A stretch of DNA of 64,000 nucleotides, taken from positions 124,001-188,000 of the forward strand of contig URVC01000001.1 of NCBI GenBank assembly GCA_900551245.1. The letters are read 5' to 3'. Origin of the DNA: an uncultured bacterium. GTDB taxonomy: Bacteria; Verrucomicrobiota; Lentisphaeria; Victivallales; Victivallaceae. Below, piece after piece: positions 53,701 to 61,723 of this stretch. Numbering within the stretch: the first letter of the stretch is position 1; each line of letters opens with the position of its first letter. Under the pieces are notes generated by a model. That model was not told the origin of the DNA. It worked only from the letters and a program-made list of their open reading frames with translations, and ran no database searches. Position numbers and translations under genes: made by a program.

Positions 53701-54698
53701 AAAAACTGCTGGAGAATGCGGACCTCCTCCGCGACAATACACCGGCAGTAAGCACCCGATTTGAAGTAACCTCGCCGGAGCAATTCACGCTCACGCTCGC
53801 CAACGAGGGGAAAAGAAAATTCACCGGCCAAATTGAGATCGGCGGAATGCGCAGACAGCTTACCCTCCCCCCCGGCGGAAATCTTTCTCTCCACGCACCG
53901 ATGCCTGCTGTTTTAACTGCGGGCAGGCTCTGTTTCGAACGACTGAGGGCGGAACTTCAACAAAACACTCCGTTTCCCGGCAACTTTCCGCTCCAGCTGG
54001 AGTTCTGCGGCGTTCTCGCCCGCAAGGCTGCAATCCGTATCGACGGCTCTCTCGATGACTGGCGGGGCATTCCCTCATTGAAAATTGATCAGCGTCTTCC
54101 GGGGCAGCAGCTGCTCGCCGCCGGGACTCCTCCAGTCGAGGGAGATTTCGCTGCAAAAATGCGCATCGCCTGGTCATCGAAAGCTCTCTATCTGGCTGTG
54201 GAGGTGACAGATGACAAATTCGTCGCCAACCCGCAAGCGCGACCGGGCAATGGCTGGCGCAACGATTCGCTGCAACTCTTTTTCGACACACTCGGAGACG
54301 GACACGATCCGCGGCACTCCGGCATTGGCAGGGATGACTGGTCATACGGAATCTATCCGGAACCGGACGGCAAAGCATGGTATGCATACCGTCACCATGT
54401 GCCGGACATTCAGTTGACGGCAGGCTTTTCCGGCGCAAAAGCGGAAACCAAAGCAGAAGAAATCCAATGTGCCTTTACACGCACATCCCGTGGTTACATC
54501 TATGAAATTGCCCTGCCGCAACACAGCTTGATGCCGCTCCAGCTTGCCGCGGGCCAAAAGTTCGGTCTGGGAGTGTTGCTGAACGATCAGGATTCCAATA
54601 CCCCCATGCCGCGTTCACGCCTGGTTTGGGGACTACAGCCGATCATGCCGAATGACCGGCCGGATCTGTGGCCTCTGGTAATTCTGACAGACAAGTAA
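50748..54698 (+). CDS. Giant secreted multidomain glycoside hydrolase with CBM9-like end
   Basis: A 1,316-residue protein. The start at 50748 has AAAGGAG 10 bases upstream and gives a signal peptide (LLFSILCGTVLGAA). Domain order: N-terminal beta domain (30-250), a CBM4/9-like jelly roll (about 265-430, NSSFEQGFASLWYP ... KSSLRIESD), a linker Ig-like domain, a clan GH-A-like barrel (about 545-900; Glu685 in WGAINEVEG, Glu798 in IYCPEGMHW), and a CBM9-like domain from about 1090 (IDGSLDDWRGIPS ... ALYLAVEVTDDKF). It is probably a surface or secreted polysaccharidase. Substrate unknown. Confidence 0.83.
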   Translation: MFRCLLFSILCGTVLGAAPTEYVPYAPPFAPTTEQRSDTRVNVGKYSVTFQGARLALRLFTTGEANLLSPDLKIRYGGLVVRQGKKSLSGRRGELHNGSCAFRYTALPHLEQNFTLLPDGRISIKLTDSNRSLDDIFWTFSLISEYFGGSAIEIDGRRAQIAPYRESSRFHRVLHDGTAGRIVFFAGDSGRSFTIELPQKNRIRLVSADGRYGLSLQLFPASQANTIEMLLTPGTTAVAANQPPKGFSVRAGQYDFWSVDRLRLPDRHSKNLLSNSSFEQGFASLWYPHGGGLFSRKLWTRKPIRIDEEEAFSGKSSLRIESDAPQAELIQNIATHSVILSPGEYTFSFYAKTDRPGRQKLKLTIPVLPPGANYWDPKTRVNRRFTLEGRWKRYQHTFRVTTTRPQYFLFESLSDEPAVCRIDAMQLERNSAATEYQPASVEGRLLTASADNFLPAGSPIKARLKIITARPNISGTFHTTLRDFFGKVVRQATGRFQTGPDGTTELPLPFEGIPSGIFTVENRYKLKDDERYEFTRLAVMNFLKNLHRHKNLFADSYIDPHGVRQYYPEVLERYREIGIGARAAFVNTEKLVADEAAKYGVESFSTMLLRPDRSLVKGLPAPCYGYTVLNNIVWYETPSVGRKRVDYATITLPGATPEALKTIENAAARKSAESPWVKIWGAINEVEGSAPEFGHCRFATEERYREYVELELAVARGLRRGNPKAMIGNSSTSCLRADRIETLDKLLTTIGDRFRYDCFIIHTYREAPEYPDLDKDFYDLYKMLARHGYIDTPIYCPEGMHWKPYRMPGLFTVNWVDIPWGPLTYDMGHQERIAAAWRARQWLIGLKHQDRVKLMNSSTNFWGFEMDCALTPFANQKISNTLGNLLGDASFVAEIRLGAGTRCYLFKDGSQRPVAALWSCSPEVDQGKEAGPELLLRQVPHAQLFDLMEAELAFPAPAADGSVKLRLTSFPIFLRGSAGSTATMKKLLENADLLRDNTPAVSTRFEVTSPEQFTLTLANEGKRKFTGQIEIGGMRRQLTLPPGGNLSLHAPMPAVLTAGRLCFERLRAELQQNTPFPGNFPLQLEFCGVLARKAAIRIDGSLDDWRGIPSLKIDQRLPGQQLLAAGTPPVEGDFAAKMRIAWSSKALYLAVEVTDDKFVANPQARPGNGWRNDSLQLFFDTLGDGHDPRHSGIGRDDWSYGIYPEPDGKAWYAYRHHVPDIQLTAGFSGAKAETKAEEIQCAFTRTSRGYIYEIALPQHSLMPLQLAAGQKFGLGVLLNDQDSNTPMPRSRLVWGLQPIMPNDRPDLWPLVILTDK

Positions 54699-54717
54699 CG
54701 CAGGAGCTGAACTACAT

Positions 54718-56670
54718 ATGATTTCCCGTCTCTGGATGAGACCGCAGGAACGGGCGGTGGAACCGCCCTTCTTCGCGGTGTTCCGCAACCGTTTCACCAC
54801 CACCGCCCCCGCCCAGCTGCGCTTCACCTACAGCGCTGACGAACGCGCCGGCTTCTTCTGCGACGGCGAGGCCATCGCCGACGGTCCGCCGCGCGGCACG
54901 GTGCAGCGCTGGTTTTCCGCCGTCGTCGATCTGCCGCTGGAACCGGGCGAGCATGTGCTCACCGCCCGTCTCTTCGCCTTCGGTCCAGCCTTGACCGCCC
55001 GCGGGCAGATGTCCATCGCCCCGGGCCTATTCGTGCAGGACGAAAGCGGCCTGCTCTCCCCCGACTGGGACTATCAGGTCTGCATGGGCTGCAGCTTCTC
55101 CAGCAGCAAAACTGACTGGGGCAGTTACGCCCATTTGCTGACCGACGAGGCATTCAACTGGAATGCTCTCGAAGGGAAAGGCGGTGAATGGAAACCGGTT
55201 GCCCGGTTCGAAGACAATCGCCCCCTCGAGCCGTCGCCGCTCCCCCCGATGTGCCGCGAGGAGATCCGGAACTACCGGCAGTGCGGTCCGTACTTCTTCT
55301 TTGACGATTATGTCTGCGTATACGGGGAGTACGTGTTCTCCGGCACCGGGGAGGTCCGGCTCCGCTGGGCGGAGCCCGGATGCGATTCCGACACACCGCC
55401 GCCCGGATTTGCCGATCTGGCCAAACCGGGGGATCCCTACCCCTGTTTTTCCGGCCCCGGCGACCGTTTCCGCCTCACCGGCGGCCGTGTCCGCTGGTGC
55501 GACTACTGGTGGCATGCGGGGCGGACGCTCGAGACGACCCTCTACGGCAACGTGAAACTCGAATCGGCGCGATTCTTCCGCACCGGATATCCTTGGAAGC
55601 TGCGCCGGACGTTGAGCATTCCCGGCGACGAGCGACTTTCTCGGCTGCTGCGACACTCATGGAACACGTTGCAGGCGTGCACCTTCGAAACATTGATGGA
55701 CTGCCCCTACTACGAACAGCTTCAATACATTTCCGACAGCCGGTTCGACCTGCTTTCCCTCTATGAACTCTCCGGCGACATCCGCCTGGCGGAAAACGCC
55801 CTGCGGCAGTTCGCCGAAGGGCAGTATTCCTCCGGCATGCTCCCCTGCCGCTACCCGACCCGGGAACATGCGCAATATCATGCCACCCCGGGGGAACTTT
55901 ATCAGCTTCACATTCCATCGTTCACTTCGTTCTACATCCAGCTGCTCCACGATTTTGCCCGGCTGCGGCGCAACGATGCCCTGGTTTGTGAACTGCTTCC
56001 GGTGGCCAGACGAGCCGCCGATTACCTCAACTCCACGCTGGGAGAGGATCAGCTGCTCCATGCGCCGGGCTGGAACTTCATCGACTGGCTGGACAACTGG
56101 GAGGCAGGAATTCCTCCCGGCTGTCGTTACGGCGAAGGCTGCACCCTCAACCTGATCCACCTGCTCAGTCTGCAGCAGCTCGCCGATCTGGAACAGTGTT
56201 TCGGGAGCGCCCGGCAGGCCGCGCTCCGGCAGGAACAGGCGGCGCGTCTCAAACAGGCGATCCGACACACCTACTGGATCGACGAACGCAACTGCTTCGC
56301 CGAAGACAGCGCCCGCAGCTACGTTTCGGAGCACGCCCAGGTGTTTGCCCTGCTCGCTCTCAACGAACGGGCGGTGATTCCAGTACTGCGTTCCGGAACG
56401 CTGGATGAATGCGGCATCGCCTTCTCCTTCTACTACCTTGAAGCGTGCCGCATCCATCGCCTCGATGACCTCTTCGCCCGACGGCGGGAGCGTTACTTTC
56501 AGGCGGCGGAAACGCCCGGATTGCGCACCATGCCGGAACTGTTCCCCAACGACTGGTGGCAGCGCTCCGACTGCCATGCCTGGGGGGCGCACTTTCTCTA
56601 TTTTCAATTCACCGCAGGGACCATTCTCGATCCGATTCCCCGGGCAACTCTGCCGGAGGCACAGCCATGA
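54718..56670 (+). CDS. GH78-like alpha-L-rhamnosidase
   Basis: A 650-residue cytoplasmic protein. An N-terminal beta domain (1-270) precedes an alpha/alpha six-barrel (about 300-610). TLMDCPYYEQLQYISDSR (321-338) corresponds to the D-C-P-x-R-(D/E) region with the catalytic acid in GH78, and WNFIDWLDNWEAG lies where the second catalytic segment is expected. A TMPELFPNDWW and CHAWGAH motif close the barrel. Rhamnosidases remove terminal rhamnose, for example from pectin side chains. Its stop overlaps the next start (ATGA). Confidence 0.8.
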   Translation: MISRLWMRPQERAVEPPFFAVFRNRFTTTAPAQLRFTYSADERAGFFCDGEAIADGPPRGTVQRWFSAVVDLPLEPGEHVLTARLFAFGPALTARGQMSIAPGLFVQDESGLLSPDWDYQVCMGCSFSSSKTDWGSYAHLLTDEAFNWNALEGKGGEWKPVARFEDNRPLEPSPLPPMCREEIRNYRQCGPYFFFDDYVCVYGEYVFSGTGEVRLRWAEPGCDSDTPPPGFADLAKPGDPYPCFSGPGDRFRLTGGRVRWCDYWWHAGRTLETTLYGNVKLESARFFRTGYPWKLRRTLSIPGDERLSRLLRHSWNTLQACTFETLMDCPYYEQLQYISDSRFDLLSLYELSGDIRLAENALRQFAEGQYSSGMLPCRYPTREHAQYHATPGELYQLHIPSFTSFYIQLLHDFARLRRNDALVCELLPVARRAADYLNSTLGEDQLLHAPGWNFIDWLDNWEAGIPPGCRYGEGCTLNLIHLLSLQQLADLEQCFGSARQAALRQEQAARLKQAIRHTYWIDERNCFAEDSARSYVSEHAQVFALLALNERAVIPVLRSGTLDECGIAFSFYYLEACRIHRLDDLFARRRERYFQAAETPGLRTMPELFPNDWWQRSDCHAWGAHFLYFQFTAGTILDPIPRATLPEAQP

Positions 56671-57893
56671 ATTCCTTCTATCAGAGCGCTCTCGATATTG
56701 CCGAACAAAAACTCTTCCGCGATCCCAGGCCGACGCGGCTCGCCTCACCCCGCCTGGGGACCGGGGGCACCTTCGTCGACATCTTTCTCTGGGACACCGT
56801 GTTCTCCACGTTCTGGGCCCGCTATCATGCGGACCGTTTCCCGGTAGCGGAGAGTCTGGACAATTTCTATCGCTGCCAGACGCAGGAGGGTTTCATCAGC
56901 CGTCAGATTCGACCTGACGGCATCAGCAAATGGTCTCCGGAATCCACATTGGGGTTCGCGCCCCCGCTGCTGGCGTGGGCGGAACTGGAAATTGCTCCTT
57001 TTATTCCGGGGAGGCTGGAAAAAGTATTCGAACCGCTGCTGCGCCAACACCGATTCAACACGACCCATTTCCGCCGGGCGGACGGACTCTTCTTCACCGA
57101 CTGCTGGGGTTCGGGAATGGACAACCTCCCCCGATGGGATACACCGGATGAGGTAACCCGGGCGGGCGGCATTCCCCCCTCCCGGGAGATGCTCACGGCG
57201 ACCACGCCGGAAGCGGATGCGTTCTTCCTGTGGCTGGAAAGCCAGATGGAGATGCCGTTCTACTGGAATCGCCAGCTCGGCTGGTGCGACACCAGCTGTC
57301 AGATGGCATTCAACGCTCTGAATCTCGCCAGAATTGCCGATCGTATCGACCGTCCGGAAGAAGCGGAGAAATTGCGCGCCGAACATGCCGAGATCGCCGC
57401 CACCGTCAACGAACTGTGTTTTAATCCCCAAACTCATTTTTACGCCGATCGGCTCGGCGATCATCCACTCAACCGGCGTACCATCTGCGGATTCTGGCCG
57501 CTGATCAGTGAAGTGGCGACACCGGAGCGGGCGGCAGAAATCATCCGGTTCCTGCGCGATCCCGCCACGTTCGGCCGTCCCTGCGGAATTCCGACTCTTC
57601 CTGCCGACGATCCGGATTATCTTCCGGAAAGCGGTTATGCCCGCGGCCCGGTCTGGGCTCACACCAATTACATGGTGTTGAAGGGGCTGCTGAAGTATGG
57701 GGAGGAGAAACTCGCCGGCGAACTCGCCGCCCGGCTTTACCACGCAGCCGAAACGCTCTGGAAAATCACCGGAACCATCTGGGAAAACTACTCTCCGGAA
57801 CAGTGTCGACGCCCTCCCGAACGCTCCTGCCGAGACTTCTGCGGTTGGTCCGCTCTGATTCCGATCACCTTCTACCGGGAATTCCTCCGCTGA
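56667..57893 (+). CDS. GH63/GH37-like (trehalase-type) alpha/alpha-barrel glycosidase
   Basis: A 408-residue cytoplasmic enzyme. The start at 56667 overlaps the previous stop by four bases (ATGA) and has GGAGG upstream; the open frame starts earlier at 56556. It is a (alpha/alpha)6 barrel: FLWDTVFSTFWA near the start, the catalytic acid in GSGMDNLPRW, RGPVWAHTNYM, and the base in IWENYSPE, then FCGWSAL. This pattern fits the GH63/GH37 group of glucosidases and mannosylglycerate-type hydrolases. Together with the GH78-like gene it probably forms the last part of the cluster. Confidence 0.83.
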   Translation: MNSFYQSALDIAEQKLFRDPRPTRLASPRLGTGGTFVDIFLWDTVFSTFWARYHADRFPVAESLDNFYRCQTQEGFISRQIRPDGISKWSPESTLGFAPPLLAWAELEIAPFIPGRLEKVFEPLLRQHRFNTTHFRRADGLFFTDCWGSGMDNLPRWDTPDEVTRAGGIPPSREMLTATTPEADAFFLWLESQMEMPFYWNRQLGWCDTSCQMAFNALNLARIADRIDRPEEAEKLRAEHAEIAATVNELCFNPQTHFYADRLGDHPLNRRTICGFWPLISEVATPERAAEIIRFLRDPATFGRPCGIPTLPADDPDYLPESGYARGPVWAHTNYMVLKGLLKYGEEKLAGELAARLYHAAETLWKITGTIWENYSPEQCRRPPERSCRDFCGWSALIPITFYREFLR

Positions 57894-58147
57894 ATCGAAG
57901 GAGAAAGGTGCAGGGAGAAAAAAACTGACAAGCTGCAATGGAAAATTGTTGCTCCGCACGTCATGCCATGGCAACCTCGATGTGGCCGAATGGGAGGTGG
58001 CCTGGCTCCGGGCGGAATTCGATTTCAGGTTGTGTCTCATCTGCAACGAGGCCGAAGAAATCATCGGCAAATTCCGCGGCAACGGTTGGATCCTACAGCA
58101 GACCACGGCGTATGTTTTAAATAAATCTCAATAATCACTTTTATCTA
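57894..58147. other. Gap between GH cluster and GH28 gene
   Basis: The 324 bases from 57894 to 58217 hold no firm gene. They contain a 62-codon plus-strand frame (57946-58134), listed separately, and end in the strong promoter of the GH28 gene. No terminator hairpin was seen. Confidence 0.4.
57946..58134 (+). pseudogene. Short protein-like frame, possible gene remnant
   Basis: The frame can only start at TTG (57946) without a ribosome binding site, yet its codons look like the GC-rich codons of neighbouring genes and the product is protein-like (NLDVAEWEVAWLRAEFDFRL, GNGWILQQTTAYVL). It stays open upstream into the GH63-like gene without a stop. It is either a remnant of a lost gene or a small protein. 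The sequence is not recognised. Confidence 0.25.
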
Positions 58148-58176
58148 TTGACAATGAGCTCCTTTGCCGGTATAAT
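58148..58176 (+). promoter_or_regulatory. Perfect consensus sigma70 promoter of the GH28 gene
   Basis: TTGACA (58148-58153), 17 bases, TATAAT (58171-58176): both boxes and spacing are consensus. The GH28 start is 41 bases downstream. Confidence 0.85.
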
Positions 58177-58217
58177 ATCACATTGCATCCTCATAGAACG
58201 AAAAGGGGCTTCTGTCG

Positions 58218-59525
58218 ATGAGAACGAGGAATGTCAAGGAATTCGGCGCCACAGGCGGCGGAACAACTCTGGATACCGTCGCCATCCAGACGGCCATTGA
58301 TGCGGGCGGGCTGGTTTATTTTCCTCCCGGCGTCTATCTGAGCGGTACTTTGTATTTGCGCAGCAATGGAGGTCTGGAGCTTTCTCCGGGCGCGATCCTG
58401 CGGGGCAGCCCGAACCTTGCGGACTACAATCCGGCTGATTTCGTACCGCAGAACAGCGCCAGCAAAGCGGAGGTGACTTCCGGCGGCCATCTGATCGCCG
58501 CCGTCGAATGTTCCAACATCGTTCTCTGCGGCGGAGGCACGATCGACGGGAATCATCCGGCGTTTCTCAATGAAACCGACCCGGAATGCCCCCTTATGTA
58601 TCGCAGAATTGCGCGCCCGGGGCAGATGGTGTTTCTCTGCGAATGCACCGATGTGCGCATTCAGGACCTGAATTTAAAAAACGCACCCTATTGGACCTGT
58701 TTTCTACATGGATGTGAAGAGGTTACGATTCATGGCCTCCACATTCAAAGTGATCCTCGCGTATTGAACGACGACGGCATTGATCTGGATTGCTGCCGGC
58801 GTGTCACCGTCTCGGACTGCATCATCTCCACCGGCGACGATGCCTTGACGCTTCGCGGCAACAACAGCCGTCTGAAACAAAAACGCGACTGCTGCGAAAT
58901 CGTCGTGACCAACTGCATTCTGGAGAGCCATTACGCCAATGCAATCCGGGTTGGCGTCGGCTGCGGAGAAATTCATGATGCGCTCTTTGAAAATATCATC
59001 GTTCCCGGGTACCGCACGGCAATTTCCCTGGTGTCCAACTGGAGCAATGACCCGGCCAGCTGTGTCGGAGCGGAAATTCACGATATCGAATTCCGCAACA
59101 TCCGCAGTCATGCGCGCCGCTTTCTGCAGATCAAACTCGACAACGCACCGGAGGGAAACGCGCACACCTCCGCAACGCTTCACGGCATTATGATCCAACA
59201 CGTCCGCGGCACGATGGAACTGTCGAACATGCTGCGCGGCAACGGAGCCGGTAAATTATACGACATCACGCTCGACGACATCCGCCTGAACTGCCGGGGA
59301 AACGGCCCCGCGCCGGAACTGGATTTCAAAGGAGCGTGGGGACACGCTTCGACCGATGCGGCATTCGAATTGAACCATGCCGATGAGATTGAGTTCCGCA
59401 ATGTCCGAATCGATTATGCGCCGGAAGCTTGCGGCTGGCACGCCGACATCCGGGCAACTCATTCCACGTTTCACACAACGATGTGCAAATTCAGCCTCGG
59501 GTTTCAGCCGGAATCCACCCGATGA
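58218..59525 (+). CDS. GH28-family polygalacturonase-like enzyme
   Basis: A 435-residue right-handed beta-helix protein. The N-terminus RNVKEFGATGGGTTLDTVAI is the GH28/pectate-lyase-3 start, followed by YFPPGVYLSGTLYLRSNGGL. Catalytic aspartates are in LNDDGIDLD (about 182-190) and STGDDALTLR; the usual G-H-G and R-I-K motifs are not clearly kept. There is no signal peptide, so it would work on short pectin oligomers in the cytoplasm. AAGGGG lies 9 bases before the start. It stands alone behind a very strong promoter; no operator was identified. Confidence 0.88.
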   Translation: MRTRNVKEFGATGGGTTLDTVAIQTAIDAGGLVYFPPGVYLSGTLYLRSNGGLELSPGAILRGSPNLADYNPADFVPQNSASKAEVTSGGHLIAAVECSNIVLCGGGTIDGNHPAFLNETDPECPLMYRRIARPGQMVFLCECTDVRIQDLNLKNAPYWTCFLHGCEEVTIHGLHIQSDPRVLNDDGIDLDCCRRVTVSDCIISTGDDALTLRGNNSRLKQKRDCCEIVVTNCILESHYANAIRVGVGCGEIHDALFENIIVPGYRTAISLVSNWSNDPASCVGAEIHDIEFRNIRSHARRFLQIKLDNAPEGNAHTSATLHGIMIQHVRGTMELSNMLRGNGAGKLYDITLDDIRLNCRGNGPAPELDFKGAWGHASTDAAFELNHADEIEFRNVRIDYAPEACGWHADIRATHSTFHTTMCKFSLGFQPESTR

Positions 59526-59605
59526 CTGCGGCACAGAGCACGGCATATGTTCATTGCCCCCTGCGCCACCTCGACGTTGCGGAGCTGAAGTTGCACCATG
59601 CGCGG

Positions 59606-59649
59606 CGGCGGCAGTGAAGGAATCGCATTCCATTCGGCCACTGCCGCCG
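59606..59649. repeat. Nested perfect inverted repeat in convergent intergenic region
   Basis: CGGCGGCAGTG (59606-59616) and CACTGCCGCCG (59639-59649) are perfect 11-base arms. Inside lies a second stem, GGAAT-CGC-ATTCC (59619-59631). No T-run follows on either side. It sits in the 308-base gap 59526-59833, between the GH28 gene (+) and the minus-strand cluster, and could stop transcription from both sides. Confidence 0.7.
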
Positions 59650-59661
59650 AAGTGTTTCAGC

Positions 59662-59838
59662 TTACTCGCCATGTGACGCTTGCCGAAAAAGCGGAAACCA
59701 TTCCCGCTCGAAGACGAAACTCGTGAACGAACCCGGCGGAATTTCGTCCTTCTCGCGGGCAATCTTCAACAGAGTTGAATCAACGATCTGCCGTTGCACG
59801 CCGCCGGACGCGGCTGTGATTTTCGGACGACCATCACT
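59662..59838 (-). pseudogene. Out-of-frame C-terminal extension of the secreted GH
   Basis: Directly after, and overlapping, the stop of the GH gene at 59834, a different minus-strand frame stays open for 58 codons to a TAA at 59662. It reads like real protein (DSTLLKIAREKDEIPPGSF, FVFEREWFPLFRQ) but has no start codon with a ribosome binding site. Skipping one A in GTG-AAG-TGA would join it to the GH protein (AEV-SDGRPK). It is probably the original C-terminus of that enzyme, lost by a one-base insertion. Confidence 0.5.
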
Positions 59839-61723
59839 TCACTTCTGCAAGAAACAGCTCTCCCGTTTCGCCCGGGAGGGATTCCAGGTAAACCGGAGCG
59901 ATGTCGATCGTAAACGAACTTTCCGGAACCGGAACCGCCTTCCCGAGGTGAGAAATCGCCTTGTCTATTTTCCGCCCGGACCACTTCAATTGCACCGGAT
60001 GCCCGATCGCCCACACGGCACAGACCGAAGTTCCATCGGGACGTTTCCAGTCGGCGCGAAAAGCGCCCCGTCCGATACGTTCGAGCTTCACCGGTGTTCC
60101 GCCGGGCGGATTCCGCCGGGTCAACTCGGCGGCGGCCACGGCCGCGGGTTTGGGTGAAAAATCCTGATGCAGAATGCCGTAATGCGCTTCCGGCCCCTTG
60201 TCGTTCTCCCCCGCCCGATAGCGGTAATAGAAGACGTGCTGCACGCCACACCCGAGCGCCACCAGATAATGCCGGACGAAAAGCGCCGCCTGCAACGATT
60301 CACTGCAGGAGACCGACCCCTGGTTGTTGGTGAGCCAGAGAAAATTCCCCTTCAAATCGCTGTCGAAACAAAAGAGCGCCGCAATCGGAGCTTGAAATCC
60401 CCCCTCCGCCTGCGCATAAACCAATGGAATCATCCGGTCATTGCCCCGGCAATTGGCGTTGCTGATGAAACGGATGCTGTCCACCTGACGGATTTTAAGG
60501 TCGGGGAACTCCGGCGCCGGAACAATCTTCCGCAACAGCTGCGGCGTTCCCGGACGGGTCCAGAAGGCAAACCAGTCAATGTGAAACGGTTCAATATACT
60601 TCTTGTTGACCTGTATGCGGTCAAAGTATCCATCCTCACGCTGAACCAAGTCAAAATAAAACGGCAATGAATTGGGCAGAATCACCGTTCCTCCCCGACG
60701 CAGCCAATTGAGGATGCTCGGAAGTTTCACTCCGGGGAACTCCTCCGACCCCGGCAACGCCAGCACGGGACACTCGTCGGGCGAAAGTGTTTCAAGCCCG
60801 GCAAAACTCACCTCGCGCCGCGTCGCGCCCGCGGGCATGTAGTCGGAGGTGCGCAAGTTGACGCCATCGGTGTAAAACATCATTTCATCATCGACGATCA
60901 CCGCATACTTGAGCGTTTCCGGCTTGAAGCCGAGCTTCTTCAATCCCGCTTCGACCACCGCCCGGGTGAACCCCTCACGGAAGGGCGAAGTTGAATTGCC
61001 GAATTCCGTAATCCAGATCGGCATATCGATCCGGTATTCCTTCATCAACGCGCGCAACCGGGCAATCTGACGGATCAGACGGGACTCCGGAAAATTCTTC
61101 ATCTGATAAGGATGCATATTGATCCCGTCGAAACTGCCGCCCGCCCCGGCCCGGAAGGCTCGCTCCCAGAAGGGGAATGGATCGTTGAAATCCGAAAGCC
61201 CGCTGAAAAGCACAGTCGAATCGGGATCGATTTTCTTGATCTGCGCGTAGGTTTCGCGGAGCAGTTCCGTATAATTTTCCGCACTCGGCGTGTCGCCCCA
61301 GGGGCCGGCACAATCCACTTCATTGAAAATTTCGTAATAACGGACTTTTCCTTTGTAACGCAAGACAGTCCGTTCGACAAATTTACGCCATTTGTCGCGA
61401 TTCCGGAACGGCGGCCGGGCATGCGAAGGGATGGTCCCCGGCAGAATCAGCAACACCTCAGCGCCGCGTTTCACGCACGCATCAATCGCCGGATCGAGCC
61501 GCGAATAATCCCACTTCCCCGGTTCGCGTTCGATCACCCCCCAGTCCGCGTCGAACCGGATGAATCCATAACCGGACTTGAGCATGCCCTCAAGTTCCCG
61601 AATCATTTCCGGCTGTGACATCCGGCTCAAATGTGCGGCCATCCCGTAGGGAGTTGCGTCAGCAGCGGCCAGTGCCGGCGCCAGAAAGAGCGCGGCAAAA
61701 ATCAGCTGGAGAACAGTTTTCAT
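59834..61723 (-). CDS. Secreted clan GH-A glycoside hydrolase (GH5/GH39-like)
   Basis: A 629-residue protein with a signal peptide (LQLIFAALFLAPALAAAD). The TIM barrel (25-310) has SGYGFIRFDADWGVIE, the acid/base Glu135 (YYEIFNEVDC) and the nucleophile Glu240 (MPIWITEFGNST). INMHPYQM supplies the active-site His. The rest is a Rossmann-like and beta domain (DECPVLALPGSEEF, GGTVILPNSLPFYF). Its ATG overlaps the pseudopilin stop by four bases. The end is probably shifted: a 58-codon protein-like frame continues past the stop (see 59662). Confidence 0.83.
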   Translation of the reverse strand: MKTVLQLIFAALFLAPALAAADATPYGMAAHLSRMSQPEMIRELEGMLKSGYGFIRFDADWGVIEREPGKWDYSRLDPAIDACVKRGAEVLLILPGTIPSHARPPFRNRDKWRKFVERTVLRYKGKVRYYEIFNEVDCAGPWGDTPSAENYTELLRETYAQIKKIDPDSTVLFSGLSDFNDPFPFWERAFRAGAGGSFDGINMHPYQMKNFPESRLIRQIARLRALMKEYRIDMPIWITEFGNSTSPFREGFTRAVVEAGLKKLGFKPETLKYAVIVDDEMMFYTDGVNLRTSDYMPAGATRREVSFAGLETLSPDECPVLALPGSEEFPGVKLPSILNWLRRGGTVILPNSLPFYFDLVQREDGYFDRIQVNKKYIEPFHIDWFAFWTRPGTPQLLRKIVPAPEFPDLKIRQVDSIRFISNANCRGNDRMIPLVYAQAEGGFQAPIAALFCFDSDLKGNFLWLTNNQGSVSCSESLQAALFVRHYLVALGCGVQHVFYYRYRAGENDKGPEAHYGILHQDFSPKPAAVAAAELTRRNPPGGTPVKLERIGRGAFRADWKRPDGTSVCAVWAIGHPVQLKWSGRKIDKAISHLGKAVPVPESSFTIDIAPVYLESLPGETGELFLAEVK

